Source: Aurantibacillus circumpalustris
GTDB taxonomy: Bacteria > Bacteroidota > Bacteroidia > B-17B0 > Aurantibacillaceae
Reading direction: 5' to 3'
Assembly: GCF_029625215.1 (NCBI RefSeq)
Contig: NZ_CP121197.1
Location: forward strand, 3,720,001-3,784,000
Length of the DNA stretch: 64,000 nt
Shown: in pieces, positions 37,597 to 46,038 of the stretch
Position numbering within the stretch: the first letter of the stretch is position 1
Layout: the number at the start of each line of letters is the position of its first letter
Notes under the pieces: model-generated
Seen by the model: only the letters and a program-made list of their open reading frames with translations
What the model was told of the DNA's origin: nothing
Databases searched by the model: none
Translations under genes and position numbers: made by a program

Positions 37597-37666
37597 TGAT
37601 AGATATCATGTCATACAATGATAAAACCCTGCTATTTGCGGTAGGTCATTCCTTAATTTTGTTCGT
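37597..37666 (+). promoter_or_regulatory. Regulon promoter of the L,D-transpeptidase gene
   Basis: Distal box TGATAGATATCA (37597-37608), degenerate proximal box TGATAAAACCCT (37619-37630), 23 nt, -7 element TAATTTTG (37654-37661, perfect). Inferred start 37666, leader 24 nt. Confidence 0.78.
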
Positions 37667-37689
37667 CAGTTGGCTGATATTGAGCAAAT

Positions 37690-39387
37690 ATGATATTTAC
37701 AAAACAACAAATAGATATATTTTTTTCTTTACGCTCAATTAAAATAGTTGTTTTATTGGTTATTTCACAAGTACTTTTTTTCTCGTGCAACCGGGTTACA
37801 AAAACGCGAACGGAACATGTTCCTCAAGTTCCAGAAACCCTGCGCATTGTATGCAGGAATGATTCTTTGCAACTGGTTACTTTTTTGAACAAGTTGTTAC
37901 ATGATACAATTCAACGCGAAAGAATACTCTCTTTTTATAGGAGCAGAAATTATTCTCCCGTCTGGATCAACGCTTCGGGAGTTAATGAAAACGCTGGCAA
38001 TTTGATCAATTTCCTTTATAATGAAAAGGCTTGTTGTTTCCAGGAGTCGGTGCCCTCGCTTGATAATCTTCAGCAATTACATCAGGCCGTTGTTGGGAAT
38101 ATCTCAGGACGTTTGTATTGTGAAGACAGCCTTGCTTTACAACTCGAAGTTCTATTAACAAAAAGTTTTTTTGAATTTGCTGAATGCAACTGGGGAGGAG
38201 TGGACAGCAAAATATTAAAACAGGCAAACTGGTTCATTGCGCGCAAACAACTCAATTATGATCAGCTGCTGAATGATTATTTACATGCCGGTAAAGACAT
38301 ATCCCCCATAGAGCCTATGTATGGTCAATACGAACTACTGAAAAGTTATCTGCGCAAATATAACGCAGCAGCCCTTAAAAAAGAGTGGCCCTTATTATCT
38401 GCCGGGAACATGACACTAAAGCGTGCTGATACTTCGGCTATTGTTATCAGCATAAAACAACTACTCTTTATTACAGGAGATATGGCAGGGGCTGACAGCT
38501 CTGCGATTTTTGACTCTATACTGGAAAGCGCTGTAAAAGTTTTTCAAAAGAGACATGGTTTGAAAGAAGACGGCATTGTAAACAAAAGAACTCTACAGAC
38601 CATGTGCATTCCCATTCAGGAAAGGATCCGGACGATCCTAATAAACATGGAGCGCTGCAGATGGGTTCCTGTTCAGTTATCAGGTGATTATCTTGTTGTA
38701 AATATTCCAGAGTTTCGACTTCATGTTTACAGAAACGAACGGCACGTGTGGAGCTGCAAAGTGATTGTTGGAAAATCAGATCCGCTTAACCATACGGTAA
38801 TATTTAATGATTCTCTTGAATTTATCGTGTTCAATCCTAACTGGAATATTCCCAAAAATATTCTGAAAAAAGAAATACTTCCGGCTATAATAAAAGATGC
38901 GGGGTATATTCTAAAAAATAATCTGGAAGTGACCGATATGGCTGGTCAGGTAATGAATGCCTCAACCATTAAATGGACCAGCTACACAGACCATTTTCCA
39001 TATCTTATCAGGCAAAAACCTGGTGCAGACAATCCCCTGGGAAATATGAAATTCCTGTTCCCGAACCCTTATGATATTTATATACATGATACACCCTCAA
39101 AAAATCTTTTCAACGAAACTGATCGTGGTTTCAGTCATGGTTGTATTCGTCTTGAACAGCCTTTGAGACTTGCGGAATTTCTTTTAGAAACAGATACGAT
39201 CTGGACACCCGAGGCTATAAGCAGTGTGATGGAAGGAGGCAAGGAAACCTTTGTAAAGCTTAAACAAAGAACCCCGATCTTCATTGCTTATTTTACTTGT
39301 TGGGTAGATGGAGCAGGAAGACTTAATTTCAGAAATGATATTTACGGACATGATGAGAAAATGGAAAAGCTGCTATTTGTTAATTAA
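37690..39387 (+). CDS. L,D-transpeptidase lipoprotein, YcbB-like
   Basis: This 565-residue protein carries a lipobox-like segment (VLFFSC) after the N-terminal hydrophobic stretch, a scaffold domain, a peptidoglycan-binding segment (ESAVKVFQKRHGLKEDGIV) and a YkuD-type catalytic domain with IYIHDTPSKNLF and the nucleophile motif SHGCIRLEQP. It makes 3-3 cross-links in peptidoglycan, typical of stationary or stressed envelopes. The next gene at 39457 encodes a second transpeptidase-like protein, 69 bp downstream with no own regulon box. Confidence 0.9.
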   Translation: MIFTKQQIDIFFSLRSIKIVVLLVISQVLFFSCNRVTKTRTEHVPQVPETLRIVCRNDSLQLVTFLNKLLHDTIQRERILSFYRSRNYSPVWINASGVNENAGNLINFLYNEKACCFQESVPSLDNLQQLHQAVVGNISGRLYCEDSLALQLEVLLTKSFFEFAECNWGGVDSKILKQANWFIARKQLNYDQLLNDYLHAGKDISPIEPMYGQYELLKSYLRKYNAAALKKEWPLLSAGNMTLKRADTSAIVISIKQLLFITGDMAGADSSAIFDSILESAVKVFQKRHGLKEDGIVNKRTLQTMCIPIQERIRTILINMERCRWVPVQLSGDYLVVNIPEFRLHVYRNERHVWSCKVIVGKSDPLNHTVIFNDSLEFIVFNPNWNIPKNILKKEILPAIIKDAGYILKNNLEVTDMAGQVMNASTIKWTSYTDHFPYLIRQKPGADNPLGNMKFLFPNPYDIYIHDTPSKNLFNETDRGFSHGCIRLEQPLRLAEFLLETDTIWTPEAISSVMEGGKETFVKLKQRTPIFIAYFTCWVDGAGRLNFRNDIYGHDEKMEKLLFVN

Positions 39388-39456
39388 CTAAAAAGATGCT
39401 TATCTGACTTTCGATTATATTTATGTTTTCTGATCTTCGTACTAACCCGAACCAAT

Positions 39457-40161
39457 ATGTTTTATCAATTTCATAAAAGACTAATTACACTCCTTCTGCT
39501 ATCAGTATTATCTCTGGGTAATTTTGGATTTGTCAGATCAAGTCCTGTCGTTTTAAATGATTGGCCGGATTATTCGAATCCGGGTCTGTACGATGTTTTG
39601 GAGCTTTCGCAAAAGGGATTGGATAAAGAGGTATTTAAAAAAGCTATAGCCGGCTGGAATCAGCTAAAGAAGTACGATCAACTGGAAAACTCCGCCTTAC
39701 TTTCTATAGTGGATCTTTCTCAATCCTGCAACTCAAAACGGTTGTATGTAATTGACATGAACAAAAAAACGGTTTGCTTCACTACTTATGTTTCACATGG
39801 CCGTGGATCAGGCGAAGAGTTTGCTTATACATTCGGCAATGCGCCTGACAGCTATAAATCTAGCCTGGGATTTTATGTAACCGGCTCATCTTATATAGGT
39901 TCTCACGGCCTGTCGATGAAATTGAAGGGACTCGAAACGGGCACCAACAATCTTGCTGAACTGCGGGGGATTGTAATGCACGGGGCATCTTATGTAAGTG
40001 AAGATTTTATTCAAAAGAACGGACGCCTTGGCAGAAGTCTCGGTTGTCCCGCCGTACCTGAAAAAGAGTGTGCGGCTATTGTCAACAAAATAAAAGAGGG
40101 ATCCTGTTTTTTTATTTTTTATCCAGACAGCGCTTATCTGAGGAACTCTGCTTTTTTGTAA
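39457..40161 (+). CDS. Murein L,D-transpeptidase catalytic domain family protein
   Basis: This 234-residue secreted protein (hydrophobic N-terminus about 7-25) has the YkuD_2-like layout: YVIDMNKKTVCFTTYVSHGR, LRGIVMHGASY, and the catalytic Cys in RLGRSLGCPAVPE. It likely trims or cross-links peptidoglycan in the envelope. It follows the YcbB-like gene and is probably cotranscribed from its regulon promoter, so envelope remodelling would be co-induced. Confidence 0.88.
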   Translation: MFYQFHKRLITLLLLSVLSLGNFGFVRSSPVVLNDWPDYSNPGLYDVLELSQKGLDKEVFKKAIAGWNQLKKYDQLENSALLSIVDLSQSCNSKRLYVIDMNKKTVCFTTYVSHGRGSGEEFAYTFGNAPDSYKSSLGFYVTGSSYIGSHGLSMKLKGLETGTNNLAELRGIVMHGASYVSEDFIQKNGRLGRSLGCPAVPEKECAAIVNKIKEGSCFFIFYPDSAYLRNSAFL

Positions 40162-40228
40162 AAGCGCCAATCCAAACACACCTTGATATTGTTTCTAATC
40201 CTTGGTTTTTTCATGTATAAAACACTCT

Positions 40229-40298
40229 TGATTTCAATCATAAAATCAACTGACTCAGGTCATTGATGTGAGAAGGAATCGCCAATATATTTGTATTG
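40229..40298 (+). promoter_or_regulatory. Regulon promoter of the repeat RNA
   Basis: Distal box TGATTTCAATCA (40229-40240), proximal box TGACTCAGGTCA (40251-40262), 23 nt, -7 element TATATTTG (40286-40293, perfect). All three elements match fully, yet no coding sequence follows. Inferred start 40298. Confidence 0.88.
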
Positions 40299-40349
40299 TC
40301 AAAGGAACTGAACGACTGGAAGATTTAGTACAAAAATAACAATAAAGAA

Positions 40350-40494
40350 GACCCTGTAAGGTCTCCTGAGCCAGAGAGTTGACCCCGTAAGGTCTCTCAA
40401 AAAACACAAGGCTGACCCCGTAAGGTCTCCTGAACTACGAGAGTTGACCCCGTAAGGTCTCTCAAATAACACAAAGCTGACCCCGTAAGGTCTC
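40350..40494 (+). repeat. Five-copy hairpin repeat GACCCCGTAAGGTCTC
   Basis: Copies at 40350-40365 (one base changed), 40381-40396, 40414-40429, 40446-40461 and 40479-40494, period 31 to 33. Copies 1, 3 and 5 continue with CTGA(A/G)C; copies 2 and 4 are preceded by GAGAGTT and continue with TCAAA. Confidence 0.95.
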
Positions 40495-40522
40495 CTGAAC
40501 TGTTTATCCGATATGCCAATTT

Positions 40523-40568
40523 AAACCAGCCGCGCTGTGCAAAGTCGAAGCGAGGCTGGTTTTTTTCT
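40523..40568 (+). terminator. Terminator of the repeat RNA
   Basis: AAACCAGCC (40523-40531) pairs with GGCTGGTTT (40554-40562), followed by more T. The loop of 22 nt has further pairing potential. It ends the non-coding transcript. Confidence 0.88.
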
Positions 40569-40824
40569 TTGAAGTGAGTCTGTTAAGTGCCATTGAGAAA
40601 ATGCTAGTTCGCGGTAGCCATCCCATTTAATTTCATACAATCAGCCTTCTGCGTCGAACGGCTCGTCTATTAATTTAGCCAACATGGGAGCTGCGCGAGT
40701 GGGAAATTTTGCCGTTGGGGTGCGTGATAACAGAACTCGAATAGAATGAACACATCAGATCTGTTTATCACAAGGTTTCTTTTAATTTCCTGCTCCACCC
40801 TCATTATCTATTCAAAAAGTGATT
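40569..40824. other. GC-richer intergenic remnant
   Basis: The 256 bases between the RNA terminator and the end of the Usp gene are less AT-rich than neighbouring spacers. One short frame reads MGAARVGNFAVGVRDNRTRI. It could be a fragment of a lost element. No promoter box, repeat or intact gene is visible. Confidence 0.4.
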
Positions 40825-41691
40825 CTATACCTTGAAGGCTGGCTTCTCTTTGTGGTGGTGGAATGCGATCAGTGGCACGGACGCAAGCCGCGCGAGATTC
40901 TGTGTCAGGCTTGTGTTTAACAATCGGCCAAAATAATTACGATGCTTGGTTGAAAGCAAAAGTATATCGGTTTTGCTGGAGTTTGTATATTCAAGCAGCC
41001 GTGATTCGACGTCATCTCCAGTGAGCAACTCGAAGGACATCCTTTCATAGTTGATCTTTTGAGTAGCAAGCTTAATAAACTTACCAAGCTTTTCAACGTC
41101 CTGTTCGGGCTCAACAACTGATACGCCTTCTTCGTATACGTGCACAATATTCAGAGAAGCGTTCCAGGCAGTCGCCAATACAACCGCTGTTTTAATCGCG
41201 CCAAGATCGCTTTGTAAAAAATCAGTCGCATATGTCATTTTTTTTATCGGTCTATCCAGACGTGTACCCTCCGGTACAGCCAAAACCGGACATTGCGCAT
41301 CTTCAATCACACCCGAAGTAATGGTGCCAAACACAAAATCCGCGGCACCTTTTTCTCCTTTTGTTCCCATCACTATCAGATCTGCTTCAGTTTTCTTTGA
41401 AATATTCGCAATACCTTTCACAGCGTTTTCCTCAAGCTCTACAAGACACTCGTATTTTATATCGCCAGCATAATCAATTTGCTGGCTGAGTAACTTTAGG
41501 CGTTCGCCAGCAGCAAATTTTTCAATTTTTACTTCATTGAGTATTTCCTCCGACGGATCATCATAAGATGGTGTTTCAATAACATTCAGCAAAATAAGCA
41601 TACTGCCGTGCTGTTTTGCCATCCCCATAGCAAAGTAAAGAGCCGTTTCGGCATTCGGCGAAAAATCTGTAGGTACCAAAATTTTTTTCAT
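40825..41691 (-). CDS. Double universal stress protein
   Basis: This 288-residue protein carries two UspA domains (about 1-143 and 148-280). The first holds the ATP-binding pattern GTKGEKGAADFVFGTITSG; the second lacks a complete one. Tandem Usps of this sort mark dormancy and hypoxia responses. The ATG at 41691 (MKKILVPTDFS) matches the start of the paralogs; an earlier in-frame TTG at 41703 is possible but less likely. It is downstream of a strong regulon promoter. Confidence 0.93.
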   Translation of the reverse strand: MKKILVPTDFSPNAETALYFAMGMAKQHGSMLILLNVIETPSYDDPSEEILNEVKIEKFAAGERLKLLSQQIDYAGDIKYECLVELEENAVKGIANISKKTEADLIVMGTKGEKGAADFVFGTITSGVIEDAQCPVLAVPEGTRLDRPIKKMTYATDFLQSDLGAIKTAVVLATAWNASLNIVHVYEEGVSVVEPEQDVEKLGKFIKLATQKINYERMSFELLTGDDVESRLLEYTNSSKTDILLLSTKHRNYFGRLLNTSLTQNLARLASVPLIAFHHHKEKPAFKV

Positions 41692-41709
41692 TTTATAGAT
41701 CAAAATACT

Positions 41710-41779
41710 TTAAACAAAAATAGCTTAGAATTCATTCTGAACATATGTGCCACGTCACTCATGCATATGATTTTGATCA
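41710..41779 (-). promoter_or_regulatory. Regulon promoter of the Usp gene at 41691
   Basis: Minus strand: distal box TGATCAAAATCA (41779-41768), proximal box TGACGTGGCACA (41757-41746, last half changed), 23 nt, -7 element TATTTTTG (41722-41715, perfect). Inferred start 41710. Confidence 0.8.
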
Positions 41780-41800
41780 CGAATGCACCAAGATGCATGA

Positions 41801-43375
41801 TCACTCCGGCATATCTTCAATAAATAATTGCCTGCCGCCGTGGTTTGAATGAAGGGTGATTAAAAATGTAGTTCCTTCACCTTCGGTACTGTCAAACCCG
41901 ATCGTACCTCCCAGCAAATCGACGTAGTTTTTAACTATATTTAATCCTAACCCTGTACCCTGTATGTAGGCAGCATTGCGTGCCCTGTAAAATTTCCCGA
42001 AGATGTTTTTCTGATCGTTTATTGGAATACCGATTCCTCTGTCTCTTACTTGAATACAGATTTGATCTTTGTCTACTTCAACTTTCAGGTCAATTGCGGT
42101 ATCAGAATATTTTATCGCATTTGATATGAGGTTGTGCATGATGTTACGAAGAATCTTTTTATCGAGTAACACCTGTGTTTCGCCAGTATAACTATAATCG
42201 ATCGTTTGCCCCTTCTTAAGAATTTCGCTAAACTCATCAACAAGACTCTGCATGAGCTCTGTTAGATTAATGATGAGTTTTTCTGCTTTTATTTTGCCTT
42301 GATCTAATTTTTCGAGAGAAAGAAAGTCATCGAGAATATCTACCAGATGCATAACAGAGGACTTGATCCTTAAAAAGTGTTTTTCGCATTTTTCTTTTTG
42401 TCCTGTTTCAACATACTTTTCAGCAATAGTGGCACTTGAAAGTATGGCGCTGAGGGGAGTACGAAACTCATGCGAGGCCATGGAGACAAATGCGCTTTTC
42501 ATGTCATTGTTCTCGTTTGCCTTGTCCAGTGCATCTGCCAATAGCAAGGTGCGCTCCTGCACTTTCTGTTCAAGATTTTCGTTGAGTTTACGAAGCTCTT
42601 CTTCGGCCTCCTTACGCGCGGTAATTACCTCTGAAAAGAGAATGATGCCGCCAATAGCCCCGTTAGTGGTATACCAAGGACAGAGCTCCCAGCTAACCCA
42701 TTCAATTTTGCCATCAGCTCTCACAAAAGTGTCCTCGTCACAATGTTGCGTTTCTCCTGCCAAACCCCTCGCGTGAATTTCTCTCCAGCGCTGTGGCACG
42801 TCGGGAAATACATCATAGTGCGAAAGCCCTATTATATTTTTTGTACCTAACTGGTTGTCGTCGATCCATCGTCTGCTCACGAGTATATAGCGCATCTCAT
42901 TATCAAATACAGCCACCCCTGAAGGGGTATGTTCTACAAACAAACGGATGCTTTGTTCCTTCATCATTAGTTGTTTCTGCTCACGAAGCTGGCTGGTAAC
43001 TTTGCTTACAAAGACAGCCATCATCCCCAATCCATCATGATTATAATGGGTTACCGTAATCTGAACAGGAAAGACAGAACCGTTTTTATGAAGTGCCTGG
43101 TGATGTATACTTTCTTTGTTGATGCTGGATTTCGGTCGTTTAAATAATATTTCCCTATACCGGATATTTTTATTTTGCAATTGTTCCACAACTAATTTCT
43201 CTACCTTATAACCAATCAATTCACCGGTACTATAACCAAATAACTTTTCGGTATAGGGGTTTAATAACTGAATTTGTCCTGATTCATTTACAAGAATAAT
43301 ACCTAAAGAGGCATTACGAAAAATCTCGGAGAAACCATTTTCACCAAACGGTAAAACCTGTGTTATGTTTGTCAT
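41801..43375 (-). CDS. PAS-PAS sensor histidine kinase
   Basis: The 524-residue cytoplasmic kinase has two PAS domains (about 12-130 and 145-265), a coiled coil (ARKEAEEELRKLNENLEQKV), a HisKA domain with SMASHEFRTPLSA (phospho-His near 307) and a catalytic ATPase (NLISNAIKYSD, DRGIGIP, GTGLGLNIVKN). No transmembrane segment. Its paralog at 50658 has a single PAS. It lies in the regulon by its own promoter, which suggests positive feedback. Probable partners are the receivers at 51826, 53129 and 58270. Confidence 0.93.
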   Translation of the reverse strand: MTNITQVLPFGENGFSEIFRNASLGIILVNESGQIQLLNPYTEKLFGYSTGELIGYKVEKLVVEQLQNKNIRYREILFKRPKSSINKESIHHQALHKNGSVFPVQITVTHYNHDGLGMMAVFVSKVTSQLREQKQLMMKEQSIRLFVEHTPSGVAVFDNEMRYILVSRRWIDDNQLGTKNIIGLSHYDVFPDVPQRWREIHARGLAGETQHCDEDTFVRADGKIEWVSWELCPWYTTNGAIGGIILFSEVITARKEAEEELRKLNENLEQKVQERTLLLADALDKANENNDMKSAFVSMASHEFRTPLSAILSSATIAEKYVETGQKEKCEKHFLRIKSSVMHLVDILDDFLSLEKLDQGKIKAEKLIINLTELMQSLVDEFSEILKKGQTIDYSYTGETQVLLDKKILRNIMHNLISNAIKYSDTAIDLKVEVDKDQICIQVRDRGIGIPINDQKNIFGKFYRARNAAYIQGTGLGLNIVKNYVDLLGGTIGFDSTEGEGTTFLITLHSNHGGRQLFIEDMPE

Positions 43376-43416
43376 TTTATTTTCGTTCTGATTCAGTTAA
43401 CTGAAAACAAAACACG

Positions 43417-43464
43417 GAAATTAAAATTATGGATTAAATAATTTCTTCACTATGATCTAAGTCA
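43417..43464 (-). promoter_or_regulatory. Regulon promoter of the PAS histidine kinase
   Basis: Minus strand: proximal box TGACTTAGATCA (43464-43453), 23 nt, -7 element TAATTTTA (43429-43422). No distal box. Inferred start 43417, leader 42 nt. Confidence 0.75.
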
Positions 43465-43486
43465 GTTTTGGCTCAAGTATTTATAA

Positions 43487-44299
43487 TTACTCGCTTTCCG
43501 GAAAAATAAGCATTGGAAGAAAGGGTTGTTTAGTAATTGACCTTACAATATCTTTTTTACAAATTTTCAAAAAAGTTTTTCTGTGGTAACAAATAATCAG
43601 CAGACTGATCTTTCCCCTGAAAGCGCGTTCTAAAATCTTTTCGGCAATATTTTCGGCTGTTGTTGAGTCAATGGTAATATGCGTTTCCTCCGGCACCCTT
43701 TTTCTGAAGTCTTCTTTTAACCTGGCAATATCAATGTTGGTTAAAACGCTTTTTCCGATTTTTAAAAATGTAAGATCCGAGCGGAATATTTCGAGAAAAG
43801 GTCTTGCATTTTTTAACTCATCATTAATGCCATCATTAGAAAAAATAAAAAGCAAATTATCAGGAGTTCCATACTCCCATTTTTCAGGAACCAGCCACAC
43901 AGGGCATTTAGCACGCTTTACGATTCTATACGTGTTACTCCCAAAGATATCCTGACTGATTGTATCGGCGCCATTTGAGCCTATTACTATCAGTGTGTCT
44001 TCTCCTGCCGTATCACCTATCACCTCGTTAAAGTCTTGCATAGTCAGCTTAACTTCTCTGGTGCAGGAAATACGGTAGGCCTTGTTGACTTCTTTTACCA
44101 GCGCGTTGAGTGTCTCCTCCGATTTCTGCAAGGTGTCGGCATAATCTTTCGAAGAACCCGGACCACCAACCCTGGCGGTAGCACGAACGTTCAGTAAAAT
44201 AAGTTCCGCCTTGAAGGTTTGTGCCACTTTAGCGGCATAACTAACGGCATTAATCGCGGCATCAGAGAAGTCGATAGGACAAAGTATTTTTTTTATCAT
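43487..44299 (-). CDS. Double universal stress protein
   Basis: The 270-residue protein has two Usp domains (about 1-140, 145-268). The first has GSNGADTISQDIFGSNTYR, the ATP-binding loop; the second lacks it. It begins MIKKILCPIDFSDAA. It is transcribed away from the DUF3300-like gene at 44536 from back-to-back regulon promoters. Confidence 0.92.
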   Translation of the reverse strand: MIKKILCPIDFSDAAINAVSYAAKVAQTFKAELILLNVRATARVGGPGSSKDYADTLQKSEETLNALVKEVNKAYRISCTREVKLTMQDFNEVIGDTAGEDTLIVIGSNGADTISQDIFGSNTYRIVKRAKCPVWLVPEKWEYGTPDNLLFIFSNDGINDELKNARPFLEIFRSDLTFLKIGKSVLTNIDIARLKEDFRKRVPEETHITIDSTTAENIAEKILERAFRGKISLLIICYHRKTFLKICKKDIVRSITKQPFLPMLIFPESE

Positions 44300-44328
44300 G
44301 GGTTATTTGTTTACGTTTTAATATCTAA

Positions 44329-44398
44329 GTCCATAAAGATATCTCAGGCGTTGCTGAGGTTAAATGATCCAAATCATTAATTCACATGATTTTTGTAC
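44329..44398 (-). promoter_or_regulatory. Regulon promoter of the Usp gene at 44299
   Basis: Minus strand: degenerate distal box GTACAAAAATCA (44398-44387), proximal box TGATTTGGATCA (44376-44365), 23 nt, -7 element TATCTTTA (44341-44334). Inferred start 44329, leader 30 nt. Confidence 0.8.
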
Positions 44399-44445
44399 TC
44401 AACAAATAATTTTTTTGTGTAAGAAGATCTTGCATGTTCAACTCA

Positions 44446-44515
44446 TGCGCATTGTCACATTGCTTTATGACCATAATCATTTCCAGATCTTTCATTCGTA
44501 ACGAACTTTGAAAAA
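44446..44515 (+). promoter_or_regulatory. Regulon promoter of the gene at 44536
   Basis: Degenerate distal box TGCGCATTGTCA (44446-44457), proximal box TGACCATAATCA (44468-44479), 23 nt, -7 element GAACTTTG (44503-44510). Inferred start 44515, leader 21 nt. Confidence 0.78.
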
Positions 44516-44535
44516 CATTTTTAGGTTACTTCACT

Positions 44536-45672
44536 ATGAAACGATTCATCATTTTAGTAATATCCTTATTTTTTCGAAGCGTCTATGGACAAGGAGATGT
44601 GCAAGACATAAACAAACTGCTTTTAAACGACAGTTCTTCTTTACGTTTGTTGTTCACTTATCCGGATTCAAGCCGGCAGGTTATTTTTTCAGCCTGTACA
44701 TACCCTAGTGGTTTTACACAGCTAAGCGATGTTCAAAAAACAACAACTTCTGCTTTTCAGAAACTAGCTCTTAAATACAGTCAGAAAAGGCAAGAACAAC
44801 TTTGGGAAATATCGCGTTATCCGGAATTGGCTGGAATATTATTGGATAATAAAGATAAAAACAAAAAGGAGTTAAAGCTGCTGTTAAAAATGTATTCTAA
44901 AGATGCGCAAAATGCTTCTTTTTATTTTGTGAAACACTCCGAAGCACTTATTGAAATGGAAAGGATACGCCAGGATTTTGAATTGCGTCGTAACGCATTA
45001 ATAAAAGAGTTTCCACTTAATGTAAGGGAGGCGTTTACTTTGTTGCTCAATGATCCGGAAGTGTTCTCCTTGCTGTTGGATGATATGAATACAACAGCCA
45101 TGCTGGGTGATTTTTTCGTAAGTAACCAAAAGTTGTTGAACCATTTAGCGGATTCAGTTTATGTTCAAACTGCAAAAGAAAACGGATTAGAATATGAAGA
45201 CTGGAAAAAAGGTATCGGCAAAGACACTGTAATGCAAAAAGAGCTAAAAGCGGTTTCAAAAAAATACGCCACAGGCGAAGATCAAGCTGACGATGTTTAC
45301 GGAAGTAGCCAAAAGCAAAATGTTACTGTTATTCTGAATACGCCACCATATCCTTATTGGGCCGGATACCCCCACTGGTACAGTTATCCATATTGGCGTC
45401 CATATCCCTGGTGGTATGATGCGGGTTTTTATTTAGATCCGTTTGGATCTATTATTTTTATTGGAATGCCAAGCTATCGCTTTGGTTGGTGGTACTATGG
45501 GCATCCTCATTATTATAAGCGCTACGTGCGAACATCGCATTATTTTGACTGGCATTATCAGAGTCATCCGCGCTCCCGTGGCGACTTCAATCGTAGTGTC
45601 CGGGAATACAATCATGGCGCTCCACGGAATGCTCCCAGAGGCGCTTCTAGTGGAGGTGGAAGAAGACGTTAA
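44536..45672 (+). CDS. Secreted DUF3300-like protein with Tyr/Trp/Pro-rich tail
   Basis: The 378-residue protein has a signal peptide (MKRFIILVISLFFRSVYGQ), a helical region with two similar segments about evaluating structural stretches near 100-200 (PELAGILLDN and PEVFSLLLDD), and an unusual tail rich in Tyr, Trp, Pro and His (PYPYWAGYPHWYSYPYW) that ends in a Gly/Arg cluster (SGGGRRR). The plan recalls DUF3300 proteins. It is presumably envelope-associated; function unknown. It is under a regulon promoter. Confidence 0.72.
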   Translation: MKRFIILVISLFFRSVYGQGDVQDINKLLLNDSSSLRLLFTYPDSSRQVIFSACTYPSGFTQLSDVQKTTTSAFQKLALKYSQKRQEQLWEISRYPELAGILLDNKDKNKKELKLLLKMYSKDAQNASFYFVKHSEALIEMERIRQDFELRRNALIKEFPLNVREAFTLLLNDPEVFSLLLDDMNTTAMLGDFFVSNQKLLNHLADSVYVQTAKENGLEYEDWKKGIGKDTVMQKELKAVSKKYATGEDQADDVYGSSQKQNVTVILNTPPYPYWAGYPHWYSYPYWRPYPWWYDAGFYLDPFGSIIFIGMPSYRFGWWYYGHPHYYKRYVRTSHYFDWHYQSHPRSRGDFNRSVREYNHGAPRNAPRGASSGGGRRR

Positions 45673-45713
45673 GCGACAGACAATATGATTTTTTTAAACA
45701 AGTACTAAAGCTT

Positions 45714-45899
45714 ATGGCTATCAACAAAGAATGGCATCTGAAAAACAAAATGCCTAAAAATCCTTCAATGGACCAACGAATACAATGGCATACAGAGCAC
45801 CAGGAACACTGTTCTTGCAGAAAGATTAGCGGAAAGCTGCTGCAGGAAATGAAAAAGCGGGGATTAAATACCAGAAAAAAAGCAACCAAAATTTTATAA
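45714..45899 (+). CDS. Small conserved protein, MPKNP family
   Basis: The 61-residue protein (MAINKEWHLKNKMPKNPSMD, later EHCSCRK) belongs to a small conserved family of unknown role with the invariant WH, MPKNP and H...C.C motif, which could hold a metal. It follows the DUF3300-like gene by 41 bp and is probably cotranscribed with it. Its short length and basic tail (KKRGLNTRKKATKIL) would allow it to be missed by gene callers. Confidence 0.75.
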   Translation: MAINKEWHLKNKMPKNPSMDQRIQWHTEHQEHCSCRKISGKLLQEMKKRGLNTRKKATKIL

Positions 45900-45956
45900 G
45901 AGTTTAATTGACATTGAATTTTTGACGGTGATAAATACATTCAAATCTTTCAGAAG

Positions 45957-46026
45957 TGACGAAGATCATTTTGCAGGATGATCAAGATTATGTGGGTAAA
46001 ATTCAAATCGCAGTACTTTTAACTTA
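45957..46026 (+). promoter_or_regulatory. Regulon promoter of the coiled-coil/secreted/Trx/Usp operon
   Basis: Distal box TGACGAAGATCA (45957-45968), proximal box TGATCAAGATTA (45979-45990), 23 nt, -7 element TACTTTTA (46014-46021). Inferred start 46026, leader 13 nt. Confidence 0.82.
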
Positions 46027-46038
46027 TAAATTTTTAAT

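Larger units (their letters stand above)
40298..40568 (+). ncRNA. Putative regulon small RNA with five hairpin repeats
   Basis: A transcript of about 270 nt is predicted from the regulon promoter to the terminator at 40523-40568. The core holds five copies of a 16-nt unit whose GACC and GGTC ends pair around a CCGTAA loop. Every copy contains a stop codon in two frames, so it is non-coding. Copies alternate between two contexts, giving a 64-65-nt composite period. Function unknown; an RNA sponge or protein-titrating RNA is plausible. Confidence 0.8.

Noticed and set aside
39388-39456. Separate regulon promoter for the second transpeptidase
   Set aside because: A single TGA half-site is present but no matching TCA and no -7 element at the required distance.
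40350-40494. CRISPR array
   Set aside because: The repeat is only 16 nt, the intervening pieces are about 16 nt and recur in alternation, and no cas gene is near. A promoter and terminator frame it as one transcript.
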